DNA of 64,000 nucleotides, taken from NCBI GenBank assembly GCA_007844125.1, contig CM017558.1, positions 27,671,478 to 27,735,477 on the forward strand, given 5' to 3'. Under the pieces are notes generated by a model. That model saw only the letters and a program-made list of their open reading frames with translations. It made no database searches and had not been told where the DNA came from. This stretch comes from Sinonovacula constricta (taxonomy: Eukaryota; Mollusca; Bivalvia; Cardiida; Solecurtidae). The position numbers and the translations under genes are program-made. Positions 34,290-46,488 of the stretch are shown here, one piece after another. The first letter of the stretch is position 1. Every line of letters begins with the position of its first letter.

Positions 34290-35140
34290 AGTTTCTGTCT
34301 AAGTTTTCATACAGATTGAACTCTATGTAAATTGTATAAGTCCTGAGTTTGAAGACTGCTTCCTGTTTGTTATGATAACTTCTTCTGTTCACAAGCCATA
34401 GATACCCATTCTGGGACAATTTGAGCATTTAGCATGTTACTTCCCTGCATGGGGCAGAACTTTTATATGGGGATGTCTTCAAGCTGACCTAATGTGGGCC
34501 TGTGGTTCTTCTCCGACATTATCTGGGGCATTCTTCCACCAATAGTACATGTAGATGGGCATCACTTTAAGAAACTTGCACATGGAAAAATTATTATTTA
34601 TTTTACAAGACTGCTACAGTTGGCTTTAATTAAAACTGTAATATATATATGAGGCCAGTTATAAAATTGCTATATGGGGCACCCGTGGCGAGGCAGTTGA
34701 GTCGCTGATTTGTATCTCCTCTGACTGCTTGCCTCTCACCGTGTGGGTTCAAGCCCCGTTTAGGGGCGAAGGACTTAATGTGAGAAGTACTTTCAGCTGA
34801 CTTGCGTTCAGCAAGTGGTTCTATCCAGACGTGTGTCTGGGGTCTTCCTCCACCAAAAAAGCTGGATGTTGCGATAATAATAATAAATGGTCGCTGCAAT
34901 GTATTTCAACAACAAAACTTAAATTGCCACCTGCTTGAGGCTGATCAGCAATGCAAAGCGAAGTACTGCAGATATTGCCTTTTAGCTGCCCACAGCAGTT
35001 TCTGCCTAAGTTCTCATACAGATTATACACTATGACCTAATAAGGGCCTGTGCTTCTCCTCCAACATTATCTGGGGCATTTTTCCACCAAGAGTACATGT
35101 ACATGTAGCTGGGCATTACTTTAAGAAACTTGCACATGGA
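34290..35140 (+). repeat. Tandem duplication of ~300 bases split by an inserted segmental copy
   Basis: The block with CAGTTTCTG-CTAAGTT-TCATACAGATT and then CATTATCTGGGGCAT-TTCCACCAA and GAAACTTGCACATGGAAAA occurs at 34290-34600 and again at 34985-35150. Between them, 34612-34985 is the copy of 32325-32715. Confidence 0.75.
34612..34985 (+). repeat. Duplicated segment including a family C SINE (copy 2)
   Basis: It matches 32325-32715 from GACTGCTACAGT through the SINE to AGTACTGCAGATATTGCCTTTTAG. The distance between copies is about 2.28 kb. Confidence 0.8.
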
Positions 35141-35149
35141 AAATTTATT

Positions 35150-36376
35150 ATTTATTTAGTAGCAGCTTTTTTCGTTATCTGAATGGAAAGACAATTGTTG
35201 TTGTTTTTGTTTTGTTTTTTGCGATGTTTTTGATCTCACTTTTTTACTCAACAATGCATTTCTGTATCATGTAGGTCTTTAACAGAACAATGTTAATATT
35301 GTTTAGAAAAACCATAGTTTGTTAAATGAAACAGTTTTGTTAAATGTTCTAAGTTTTTTTAAAGACTTCTTAGGATTTTATTTAGCCCTTGCTTAAATTG
35401 TTTACAAATTGATAAAACACAAGTCTAATTGTGATGTTGTTGGTCTTCATCTATGCTTTTGGTCAAAGTTTAGTCATAAACTTGATTATTTTCGGTGTTT
35501 GTTTCTGCTTGAAACAAGTTTTGTTAAATATGAGATTTGCATGTAAAAGAAAAAGATGACTGCTACTGTTAATGCTTGATGTATCATGTTCTTATTGTGT
35601 TGTTTTTTCACTGTACATACCTTTTGCTTTTTGCTGGTACCCAAGTTTACATCAGTAAACCCCTATGTTTATAATTTTTAAGAACCTATATTTTAAACAA
35701 ACCATTTGTTGTTTCCCCTATTTTAACATTTCATGAATTTTAAATGTAAGTCTGTATGCCATCCCTTTTTAGAGATTTAAGTCTATTTTCAATTTTAAAA
35801 ACAAAAGGTTTTATTAAAATGTTAGATAGGTAAACAAAATGAAGAGTTTACCAACTAAATAATATTTTTCTTTACATTTTTCAAACAAAGATATAATAAA
35901 AATATTTACTTGTGTGTCCTTGAACTTATTTGAAGAATATTTTCTCGTACAATGCTACTGACTTAAGATTTTGCATTTTTTTAGTACCTTTTTAAATTAA
36001 AATAACGACATTTAATAAAAAGAATTCAGATTGTGAAGATCGTTAATAATAAAAATCTGATTTCATACATTTTGTTGCTGTTAAAGAAATAGTATATGAT
36101 ATAGTTTATTTTATCATGTGTTTTAAACTTACTTTATTCACATTCATGGTTGGCTGTTTACTTTAAAAAAAATAATTTTTACTGAATTAAACTGGCCTTA
36201 TTTTGTACATACTGTTTATTGGTTGTACACATGAATTGTGAATATATATGTTTACTTTAATATATTTATTTCAACCTATTTTAAAAACCGAAATTGATGT
36301 ATATAGTGAAATAAATTAAGTGCTAAAGATGTGATGTTTCAAGTAAAATGTACCTGTTGCTACAGAAATATTTGAT
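35150..36376. other. AT-rich stretch between the transporter and the tandem array
   Basis: It has many AATAAA-type hexamers and no coding signal. It could be a long 3' UTR or an intergenic region. Confidence 0.4.
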
Positions 36377-36536
36377 CAGCTGTAACAGTAATAAAGAATA
36401 ATGTATAAATTAATATTAAAAAATAATGACATCCTTTTTTCTATTATATGGATTATGATATGGATTAATAAATATAGTTAAATTATTATTGTAGTATTAT
36501 TATTGTAAAGCTCAAGAAATGAGTATGTAATTATTG

Positions 36537-36750
36537 AATCTCTTGTTCTGGTAGATTTGCAGGTCCTCTAACTGCATGGCTCATCACCGCATGTTCTCGA
36601 GAGCCCACTCAGAGCCAGAACTTTCATGCGTAGATCTCTTGCAAATGACCTGCATTGTAGCAGTGGTTCTACCCAAGACATTAGTCTGGGGTCTTCTTTT
36701 ATCTCTTTAAAATGATCATAATTAACTTAAGGGATGTATCTCAAAAAAAA
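36537..36750 (+). mobile_element. Diverged family C SINE (array copy 1)
   Basis: ACTTTCATGCGTAGATCTCT, AGCAGTGGTTCTACCCAAGA and AATGATCATAATTAACTT follow the family order. The equivalents are at about 42455-42660 and 48415-48615. Confidence 0.6.
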
Positions 36751-38453
36751 ATTCTGTTCATGTCACAGAATTTTATAAAAAATGTCAATTCATTAGTTAT
36801 ATGTATTTTTTGTTAGACTGTAAATTGTTGACATTTCAATGGAATTTAGCATCCCTATCGTGAAAAGCATTAAATCTATTCATATCACGTGGCTTGTATT
36901 TCATCAGTAAATGTTTGCTTAATTTTCAGGAATTGTTTGTTTTAGAGTCAGTAAATATTTTCTTCATCATCAGTGAATGTTTGCCTTATTTCATTTGTAT
37001 GAAAGTGTTTGTGTGTGTGTTGGTTATATACAATGTTTGTGGACACAAAAATTAGTTGTAACAAACGTATCTCCTGCCAGTTTTGTACTGTATTGTAAGT
37101 TTGTGCTGTTTATTTGTGATTGAGTGTGTGCAGGTTGCAGTTAAATTTTATCTTATTTTTTTACCCAATTTAAGAGTTTTCATTCTCAATAATTTTCATC
37201 AGCAGAATCAGCTGTTAATCCATAATGCTTTATTGTTAGTTATAGGCATTTGCCAGTTGTTGTCATAGTTACAAATAATTGTATAGATAGTTTCCATGTT
37301 ATATCATAGGCACTGATAAGACAGTTTAAGGCAGCCATCTTTGAAGGCAGAAGCTTATGCAGACCGAAATCTGCAAATATGTGCTGTATTTAACTTACCA
37401 ATGTGTTATTATTTTTCAGTCGATCTTACTGAATTTTATATCAAATTTAACAGCTTTTATGAAGTACTTTAAATATCAAAACAGGTAAAAAAAATCAACC
37501 CCAAAATATTACACTGTTAATTTTGTTTAATGATGAACTAATAAATTTTTTTAAGTGTATTAATTCTTTGTGCATTTATCAATTTTTGAAATATTGCATT
37601 CTGAAAATATGAATGTCAAAAGAGCTTACCAATGGTGTATAGCTTTTAAATTTAGGGCCACAAATGAAAAAAAGTTACAAGAAAACAGATAAAATTTATG
37701 CTTCTATACAATTCACCTGGAAATCCCTTGAAGTTGCCATCATAGATGGCTGCCAAGATAAGGGATATTTGCTGCTGTGGAAACTATCTATACTGAGGAC
37801 TAACACCATATTCCAAGCAAGCATGGAAAGAGCTGTTACAGCTAAATTTGCAGAAAACTTTGTTACAGGATTAACATTCAGTAAAACTTTAAACTTGCTA
37901 ATGTAAGTAAATAACTTGCTGATCCATGTTCTCGCAGCAATTGATAAGTTTTATTTCCTAAAATATATGCAACTGGTCAACATGTACTTATTTCAACAAA
38001 TAAACTTATTGCATACATGTATATCTAAATTACGAATAAGACTGCAATACCAATATTATATTATTGAAAACCTGCAGAAGTATTAAATGTATATAATGTT
38101 GTGCTTTACCATCGTTATAACTTATTGCATTTATTGTTAATGATATTTAAGCCAACTGGTGTTGGATGTGTGTATACATTGAACGATCAGTTTCATATAC
38201 TAATTTTCAAGGTACATTGCACACAGGTTAATTTTTATTCAAATATCATTATAGGATAAAAGTCAGGTTGAGATAAGTTTACACTGCTGAGCTTAGATCA
38301 AGAATAGCCAGAACGTGAATAAAATATGTGAAGACCTGGATAAGATGGCTGACATAATCGAGTGTGAAAACTTTGCTAGGATAAATGTGAGCACCTGTGG
38401 TCTGGTAGGTAATATGATGGACTTCAGAGCGGAGGTCCCGGGGTTCGTAACCT

Positions 38454-38690
38454 TAGATCCATCTTGAGATATTCTCAGACCCATCTTGAGATATTCTCAG
38501 ACCCATCCTGAGATATTCTCAGACCCATCTTGAGATATTCGCAGAACTATCCTGAGATATTCTCAGACCCATCCTAAGATATTCTCAGACCCATCCCGAG
38601 ATATTCTCAGACCCATCTTGAGATATACTCATCGTGAGATATTCTCAGACCCATCCCGAGATATTCTCAGATCCATCTTGAGATTTTACT
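38454..38690. repeat. 22-base minisatellite, about 10 units (array copy 1)
   Basis: GAGATATTCTCAGACCCATC-type units recur every 22 bases with a shortened unit near 38625. It follows a tRNA-like CCGGGGTTCGTAACC. Copies 2 and 3 hold fewer units. Confidence 0.9.
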
Positions 38691-38919
38691 ATTTACTTCA
38701 CAGTGTCCCAGGTAGTTCCTCTCAGAGCACTAGTTGTACCGAGGATGTGGGCTATCGAGAGGGAGTAATATAAGTTTTTAGTTCTTAATTCCTACCAAAA
38801 AGTACGTTGAAACTAAATCTATTTAACCAGTTTCATCTGTTAAGAACCTGTTAAAAATAAGAATTTTTGTCTCTGAATTTGGTGAAACATGTCACAAATA
38901 CATTCCTCACTTTGGAGTA

Positions 38920-39140
38920 GCCGGACCTGTTAGCATAATTGATAGAGCATCCGGTCCCAGGTATGAGAAGCCTAGGGTTGCCACAAACTACTATTGTTAA
39001 AAATTGTTGTGTAATAGCTCCAGTGCTATACTCAAATATAATGGTAGTTCTACAGTGGGTTGACCGTGGTATCAGGTGTTCAAGGCATGCTCTTTACACT
39101 GGAGGCAGCACTATATCTGCTTCAAGTACACAGGATAAAC
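38920..39140 (+). mobile_element. Truncated family B SINE (array copy 1)
   Basis: CCGGACCTGTTAGCATAATT, GATAGAGCATCCGGTCCCAG and GGAGGCAGCACTATATCTGC mark the head and 3' part, with the middle shortened. Confidence 0.7.
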
Positions 39141-39999
39141 CTAACAGACTTGGAAGTTTATGTGTGTAAATATGAGTGTTTTATATTGGCCATTGACTCT
39201 CAAAAAGGATTATCAGCATATGTGAGTAATGACTGACCAATGGTCTATCTTGCAATTTTCTTAAACTTAAACAAAAAAGTTTGGTTGTGTTATATACTCA
39301 TTTCTAGGTGTAAATTAACTAAAATGACTTAAGCTGGTATATTCACTTTATTATAAATTTCAAACATACTTATTTTACACTATGTATAGGATGTGCTTGT
39401 TGTGCATTATTCTATAAGGTTTGAATCTTTTTTTTCTTGTGTATATTTCTTTATTGTTACCTGTACATGGGGTATTGGATATACTACAAACACCTGTATT
39501 GGATTTTTTGATGTACTGACAGGGAAATCTCACTGATTCTCACAAGGTTATTGTTTTAGGCTATTATTATGTTTTGACAATTTGCTATAAGGTAATTATT
39601 GTTTTTCAATTTTTACCATGTTTAAATCTTTGAATGCATATTCATTATTTATAAACACTCGAGATTTACGTTTATCTATTGCCACCTTTGTAAGTCACTC
39701 GGCCTTAATATACATGTGTGCGATTTATCATGATGTTTCACTTACTGTATAATTTCAGTATGTATATAACAAAGCCAACAATTTCTGCTATACAGGAGCA
39801 GGTTTTGGACAGTTGCTGGTACTTTTTGATGTGGAAATCATTCGTTGTATACAGTTATTGTACACTTGTTCAGTTGTTGTCACAGAATTTGTATTGCAAT
39901 CATTATCGCCTACATAGCCACCAAACATGATTTTGGACTGTTCTATTCACTGTGTACTTGTTGTACAATACCAAGTCTTAAATGTTTGTTATAGTTTTA

Positions 40000-40519
40000 G
40001 GGTGCGTTTCATCATAACTCTTAAGATCGACCGGCCTCAATTGGTAGAGCGTCGGCTTGCGGATTGGGAGGTCGCGGGTTCAAACCCCGGCCACGTCAAA
40101 CCAAAGTTAGTAGTAGTGGCTTCCCTCCTAACGCTCGGGGCTAAGGGGACAGCATTACGCCTTACTCGTTGGTGTCAGTTTAATGGACCGGCCGGGTTCA
40201 GTCCCTGGGCACCTCATAAGTGCCCCTGTGCTATAATGATATAAATATCGCTGCACAGTATCTGCAAAAATGCCGGCAAATCCCAATCCCAAATCTAAAG
40301 ATCGTTTTTTTTTTCTCTTAAGGATGGTTTTCCTTCTTAAGAGCGTTTCATTAATATTACAGAAATCGCTGTCAGAGCTCTTAAATCTTAAGTGTGTTGT
40401 TGATCTTTTTGTAACAAATCGAACTTAGGACAGTTTTTGAAGCGCACTTATGAGTGATCGTAAGACCGAAATTTAAGAACATTTTTCAATCGCTCTTAAG
40501 TTTTATGATGACAGCACCC
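40000..40519. mobile_element. Harbinger-like MITE with nested SINE (array copy 1)
   Basis: The left end GGGTGCGTTTCATCATAACT and right end TTTATGATGACAGCACCC are imperfect inverted repeats. TTA on the left and CTA on the right flank it, close to the TWA target of PIF/Harbinger elements. The GGGTGCGTTTCAT start is typical of such MITEs. A family A SINE sits inside at 40031-40290. Confidence 0.65.
40031..40290 (+). mobile_element. Family A SINE nested in the MITE (array copy 1)
   Basis: CCGGCCTCAATTGGTAGAGC and GGTTCAAACCCCGGCC form the head; the body ends AATCCCAATCCC. AAGATCG flanks both sides (40024-40030 approximately, and 40298 on), a short target duplication. Confidence 0.88.
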
Positions 40520-42454
40520 CTAGTTTATAGAGTGGAAACGATGATTTTTAGACGATACTCCTTTTTTAATTGAGTTTACCAGTGTTTTTCCAGTTTTGAC
40601 TGGTTAATAGGAAATGTCTCACACATAATGACGGCTGTCTAAGCATCTACAATGATATGCTCACATTGGTTTAGAAATTATCTCCCCTTGATACTCTTTA
40701 CTTATATTTACTAAATGTGTAAACGTGCCACCCAAAACGTGCGCATGTTAGGCCATATCTTACGTATTGTTCCTACCATCTATTTTGAATATTTTAACAA
40801 CTTGATATATTTTAGTATATTATCATTAATTCCATATTGTGTTGTTTTTGTTGCTGTTCGAAGTCATGAATGTTGTGTATGCTCATACAATTTTTATAAA
40901 CTTATATTCAGTAATGTTTTTCTTGCCATGCTTTAAAAAAAGGGACATTTATATTTATTGCTTGCTACCTCCTGAGCAATATTGCTACATAGAAATTCAG
41001 TGAAAGAACATTCTCATGAAAATATCGAAAGGGAATATAGCTGAAACATAGGGCCAAAAGCTTCATTACAGTCACTGACACTCGATTACAGAATCGGTTT
41101 AACATAAATACTTTACATATAATAGTGTTTTACTGAAATTATGTCTATAATAAAAGCGACCGAAATACACTGAGTTAAAAATGAACTTCCTGTTACTAGT
41201 TGGTCGGACTATAGAAAACGACACTGCGACAATCGCTTGTATTTATTTTGGCAACACTACACTTGTGTGTTCTTAAGCTAAAATTGTTTTGCAAACTAGG
41301 TACATGTATGAAGCTAAAGAAGGCAGTGAATCTCCGCCCTCGATTTCGCAAATATATCGGTCTACTATATAATAGATAGCCAGTGGAACATTTATTCTAA
41401 TATTTTATCTCCCTCCTTTTGTCACTAAATGATACTCCCGCGCAGTGTTCATTGATAAATATGCATTTCATGTATATATATGCATTACAAGATATCGCTT
41501 GAACATCATGTTCAAACAATTTTACAATATAATTTATATTACAATTTGAAGCGTGCCAAGACACAAACGCGTCTATTCACTTCTGCGTGCATATTTATTT
41601 CTTTTAAGACAAGTTTCCCTAGGCATGAAGACTGGCCGTGGGTAGTGAAGATCACGCAGGGTCAATCCTTCTTGCTTCCGAAATTCAGCTTTCTCGTAAC
41701 TAGATTCTGTCGCAAGCAAAATCGCCCAAAAATTACGTTAAGACAAACATGCTTAAACTTTCATAGCGAAATTTGGATTATTGGCAGTGAGAACATTATC
41801 GGATTGTGTTTGTAGTGAGTATTTTGTTTGTCACTTCTACATTTCCTTCATATTGTAGAGCTAAAATGTTCTTCTATTCCATTGATATACTTGAGGAAAG
41901 TCATGTTTTATGTTTAGATCAGTTTATGTTTTTATCATGTTACTTTTCGTTGATCTTATCATGATGGTAGGAATGAATATATGTAAGTTTGAAGATAAAA
42001 ATAAAAAAAACATGACCTCATAATGTGTATTTGTTATATATTTCTTCGTAAATGGGGTTATATAACTTTTATGTTTTCATTAAAAAAGGTATTTTCTTAT
42101 TTCTGCGCAGTAGTTGTCATACTGTAAGGATAGCGATTGACTGCAGTCGGAATTTGCGGGTAATTCGGTCCTTTGGTCAATCCAGTCGGAACACCTCGGA
42201 TAGTTCACGAGGACGGAATTATTACTTTAATGTGGGGCAGATTTTCCACCTAACCTGCGGTGCGCAGGTGGTAACAAAACAAACTTAAAAAACCCCTGTA
42301 CATAAACAGCTGTTACAGTAATAAAGAACAATGTATAAATTAATATTAAGAAATAATGACATCCTTTTTTCTATTATATGGATTAATAAATATAGTTAAA
42401 TTATTATTGTAGTATTATTATTGTAGAGGTCAAGAAATGAGCCTGGCATGTAAT

Positions 42455-42660
42455 TATTGAATCTCATGTTCTGGTCAACTTGCAGCTCCTCTCACCGCAT
42501 GGTCTCTAGTGCCCACTCAGAGCCAGAACTTTCATGTGTAGAGCTCTTGCAAGTTACCTGCATTGTAGCAGTGGTTCTACTCAGACATTAGTCTGGGGAC
42601 TTCTTTCATCTCCCTAAAATGATCATAATTAACTCACAGTGATCTATCTCCCAAAAACAA
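42455..42660 (+). mobile_element. Diverged family C SINE (array copy 2)
   Basis: This is the copy-2 equivalent of 36537-36750, with AGCAGTGGTTCTACTCAGAC and AATGATCATAATTAACTC. Confidence 0.6.
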
Positions 42661-44487
42661 ATCCTGTTCATGTCACAGAATTTTTTACAAATTTATTAGT
42701 TCTATATATTTTTTGTTAGACTGTAAATTGTTGACATTTTAAATAGAATTTAGCATCCGTATCATGCATGCATAGCATTAAATCTATTCATATCACGTGG
42801 CTGGTATTGTGTGCTGATCATGTGACCACTCATTCATCAGTAAATGTTTGCTTAATTTTCAGGAATTGTTTGTTTTAGAGTCAGTAAATATTTTCTTCAT
42901 CATTATCAGTGAATGTTTGCCTTATTTTATTTGTGTTAAAGTGTGTGTGTTGGTTATATACAAAGTTTGTGGACACAAAAATTAGTTCTAACAAATGTTT
43001 CTCCTGCCAGTTTTGTACAGTATTGTAAGTTTGTGCTGTTCATTTGTGATTGAGTGTGTGTGTGTGTGTGTTGGTTATATACAAAGTTTGTGGACACAAA
43101 AATTAGTTGTAACAAACGTATCTCCTGCCAGTTTTGTACTGTTTTGTAAGTTTGTGCTGTTCATTTGTGATTGAGTGTGTGCAGGTTGCAGTTTAATTTT
43201 ATCTTATTTTTTACCCAATTTAAGAGTTTTCATTCTCATTAATTTTCATCAGCTGAATCATTTGTTAATTTATCCATAATGCTTTATTGTTCGTTATAGG
43301 CATTTGCCAGTTGATACAGTTACAAATTATTGTATAGTTTCCATGTGATGTCATATTTTAAGGTAGCCATCTTTGAAGGCAGAAGCTAATGCAGACCGAA
43401 ATCTGCAAATATATGCTGTATTAAACTCACCACTGTGTTATTATTTTTCAGTCTATCTTACTGAATTTTATATCAAATTTAACAGCTTTTATGAAGTATT
43501 TTAAATATCAAAACTATATTTTGATTGTTTAAAAGAATTCAACCAAAAAAGTTACACTGTTTTGTTTAAGGATGAGACAACACTTTTATGTATTTATGTC
43601 TATTAATTCTTTGTGCATTTATCAATTTTTAAAAAAACATTGCATTCTAAAGATTTGAACTTCAAGAGCTTTCAAATGATGTATAGCTTTTAAAGTTAGG
43701 ACCACAAATGAAAAATTAAATGAAAATAAAATTTACGCTTCTATACAATTCATCTGAAAATCCCTTAAAGTTGCCATCAAAGATGGCTGCCAAGATAAGG
43801 GATCTTCACTGATGTGGAAACTATATATACTAAGGAATAACACCATATTCCAAACAAGCATGAGAAGAGCTGTTACAACTAAATTTGTAGAAAACTTTGT
43901 TACAGGGTTAACATTCAGTAAAACTTTAAGCTTGCTAATGTAAGTAAATAACATGCTGATCCATGTTCTAGCAGCAATTGATAAGTTTTATTTCCTGAAA
44001 TATATGCAACTGGTCAACATGTATTCATTTCAACAATATGAACTTATTGCGTACATGTATATCTTAATTGCGAATAAGACTGCAATACCAATATTCTATT
44101 ATTGAAAAGCTGCAGATGTTTTAAATGTACATAATGTTGTGCTTTACCATCGTTGTAACATATTGCATTTATTGTTAATGATATTTAAGCCAACTGGTGT
44201 TGGATGTGTATACACTGAACGATCAGTTTCATATACTAATTTTCAAGGTACATTACACACAGGTTAATTTTTATTCAAATATCATTATAGGATAAAAGTC
44301 AGGTTGAGATAAGTTTACACTGCTGAGCTTAGATCAAAAATAGTCAGGACTGAATAAAATATGTGAAGACCTGGATAAGATGGCTGACATATTCGAGGGT
44401 GATAACTTTGCTAGGATAAATGTGAGCACCTTTGGTCTGGTAGGTAATATGATGGACTTCAGAGCGGAGGTCCCGGGGTTCGTAACC

Positions 44488-44655
44488 TCAGATCCATCTT
44501 GAGATATTCTCAGACCCATCCTGAGATATTCTCAGGCCCATCTTGAGATATTCTCAGAACTATCCTGAAATATTCTCAGATCCATCCTAAGTTATTCTGA
44601 GACCCATCCCGAGATATTCTCAGACCCATCTTGAGATATTCTCAGATCCATCTTA
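44488..44655. repeat. 22-base minisatellite, about 7-8 units (array copy 2)
   Basis: The unit is the same as at 38454. Internal variants GGCCCATC, CTGAAATATTCTC and AGTTATTCTGAG match copy 3, not copy 1. Confidence 0.9.
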
Positions 44656-44890
44656 ATTTTACTATTTACTTCACAGTGTCCCAGGTAGTTCCTCTCAGAG
44701 CACTAGTTGTACAGAGGATGTGGGCTATCGAGAGGGAGTAATATAAGTTTTTAGTTCTTAATTCCTACAAAAAAGTAGGTTGAAACTAAATATATTTAAC
44801 CAGTTTTATCTGTTAAGAACCTGTTAAAAATAAGAATTTTTGTCTCTGAATTTGGTGAAACATGTCACAAATACATTCCTCACTTTGGAG

Positions 44891-45110
44891 TAGCCGGACC
44901 TGTTAGCATAATTGATAGAGCATCCGGCCCCAGGTATGAGAAGCCAAGGGTTGCCACAACTACTATTGTTAAAAATTGTGGTGTAATAGCTCCAGTGCTA
45001 TACTCAAATATAATGGTAGTTCTACAGTGGGTTGAGCGTGGTATCAGGTGTTCAAGGCATGCTCTTTACACTGGAGGCAGCACTATATCTGCTTCAAGTA
45101 CACAGGATAA
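44891..45110 (+). mobile_element. Truncated family B SINE (array copy 2)
   Basis: This is the equivalent of 38920-39140; it has CATCCGGCCCCAGG as in copy 3. Confidence 0.7.
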
Positions 45111-45967
45111 ACCTAACAGACTTGGAAGTTTATGTGTGTAAATATGAGTGTTTTATATTGGCCATTGACTCTCAAAAAGGATTATCAGCATATGTGAGTA
45201 ATGACTGACCAGTGGTCTATCTTGCAATTTTCTTAAAAGTTAAACAAAAAAGTTTGGTTGTGTTATATACTCAATTCTAGGTGTAAATTAACTAAATGAC
45301 TTAAGCTGGTATATTCACTTTATTATAAATTTCAAACACTTATTTTACACTATGTATAGGATGTGCTTGTTATGCATTATTCTATAAGGTTTGAATCTTT
45401 TTTTCTTGTGTATATTTCTTTATTGTTACCTGTACATGGGGTGTTGGATATACTACAAACACCTGTATTGGATTTTTTGATGTACTGACAGGGAAATCTC
45501 ACTGATTCTCACAAGGTTATTGTTTTAGGCTATTATTATGTTTTGACAATTTGCTATAAGGTAATTATTGTTTCTCAATTTTTACCATGTTTAAATCTTT
45601 GAATGCATATTCATTATTTTTAAACACTCGAGATTTACGTTTATCTATTGTCACCTTTGTAAGTCACTCGGCCTTAATATACATGTGTGCGATTTATCAT
45701 GATGTTTCACTTACTGTATAATTTCAGTATGTATATAATAAAGCCAACAATTTCTGCTATACAGGAGCAGGTTTTGGACAGTTGCTGGTACTTTTTGATG
45801 TGGAAATCATTCGTTGTATACAGTTATTGTACACTTGTTCAGTTGTTGTCACAGAATTTGTATCGCAATCATTATCGCCTACATAGCCACCAAACAAGAT
45901 TTTGGACTGTTCTATTCACTGTGTACTTGTTGTACAATACCAAGTCTTAAATTTTGTTATAGTTTTA

Positions 45968-46488
45968 GGGTGCGTTTCATCATAACTCTTAAGATCGACC
46001 GGCCTCAATTGGTAGAGCGTCGGCTTGCGGATTGGGAGGTCGCGGGTTCAAACCCCGGCCACGTCAAACCAAAGTTAGTAGTAGTGGCTTCCCTCCTAAC
46101 GCTCGGGGCTAAGGGGACAGCATTACGCCTTACTCGTTGGTGTCAGTTTAATGGACCGGCCGGGTTCAGTCCCTGGGCACCTCATAAGTGCCCCTGTGCT
46201 ATAATGATAGAAATATCGCTGCACAGTATCTGCAAAAATGCCGGCAAATCCCAATCCCAAATCTAAAGATCGTTTTTTTTTCTCTTAAGGATGGTTTTCC
46301 TTCTTAAGAGCGTTTCATTAATATTACAGAAATCGCTGTCAGAGCTCTTAAATCTTAAGTGTGTTGTTGATCTTTTTGCAACAAATCGAACTTAGGACAG
46401 TTTTTGAAGCGCACTTATGAGTGATCGTAAGACCGAAATTTAAGAACATTTTTCAATCGCTCTTAAGTTTTATGATGACAGCACCCCT
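45968..46488. mobile_element. Harbinger-like MITE with nested SINE (array copy 2)
   Basis: The structure is the same as at 40000-40519. It was duplicated with the array and is not an independent insertion. The nested SINE is at 45999-46258. Confidence 0.65.
45999..46258 (+). mobile_element. Family A SINE (array copy 2)
   Basis: It is nearly identical to 40031-40290 and in the same position within the MITE. Confidence 0.88.

Larger units (their letters stand above)
36377..42306. repeat. Tandem copy 1 (type A)
   Basis: It carries about 10 minisatellite units, a single copy of the GGTTATATACAA block near 37020, no 570-base helicase segment and a shortened family C remnant at the right end. Confidence 0.9.

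Noticed and set aside
41480..41815. 111-residue frame repeated at 47446-47781, and a 73-residue frame at 40715/46682
   Set aside because: Their conservation follows directly from the recent tandem duplication; copy 3 breaks them, there is no splice or domain evidence, and the composition is AT-driven.
45814..46266. 150-residue frame (also 39927-40244 and 51775-52212)
   Set aside because: It is a read-through of the family A SINE ([29 protein letters not shown]), not a gene.
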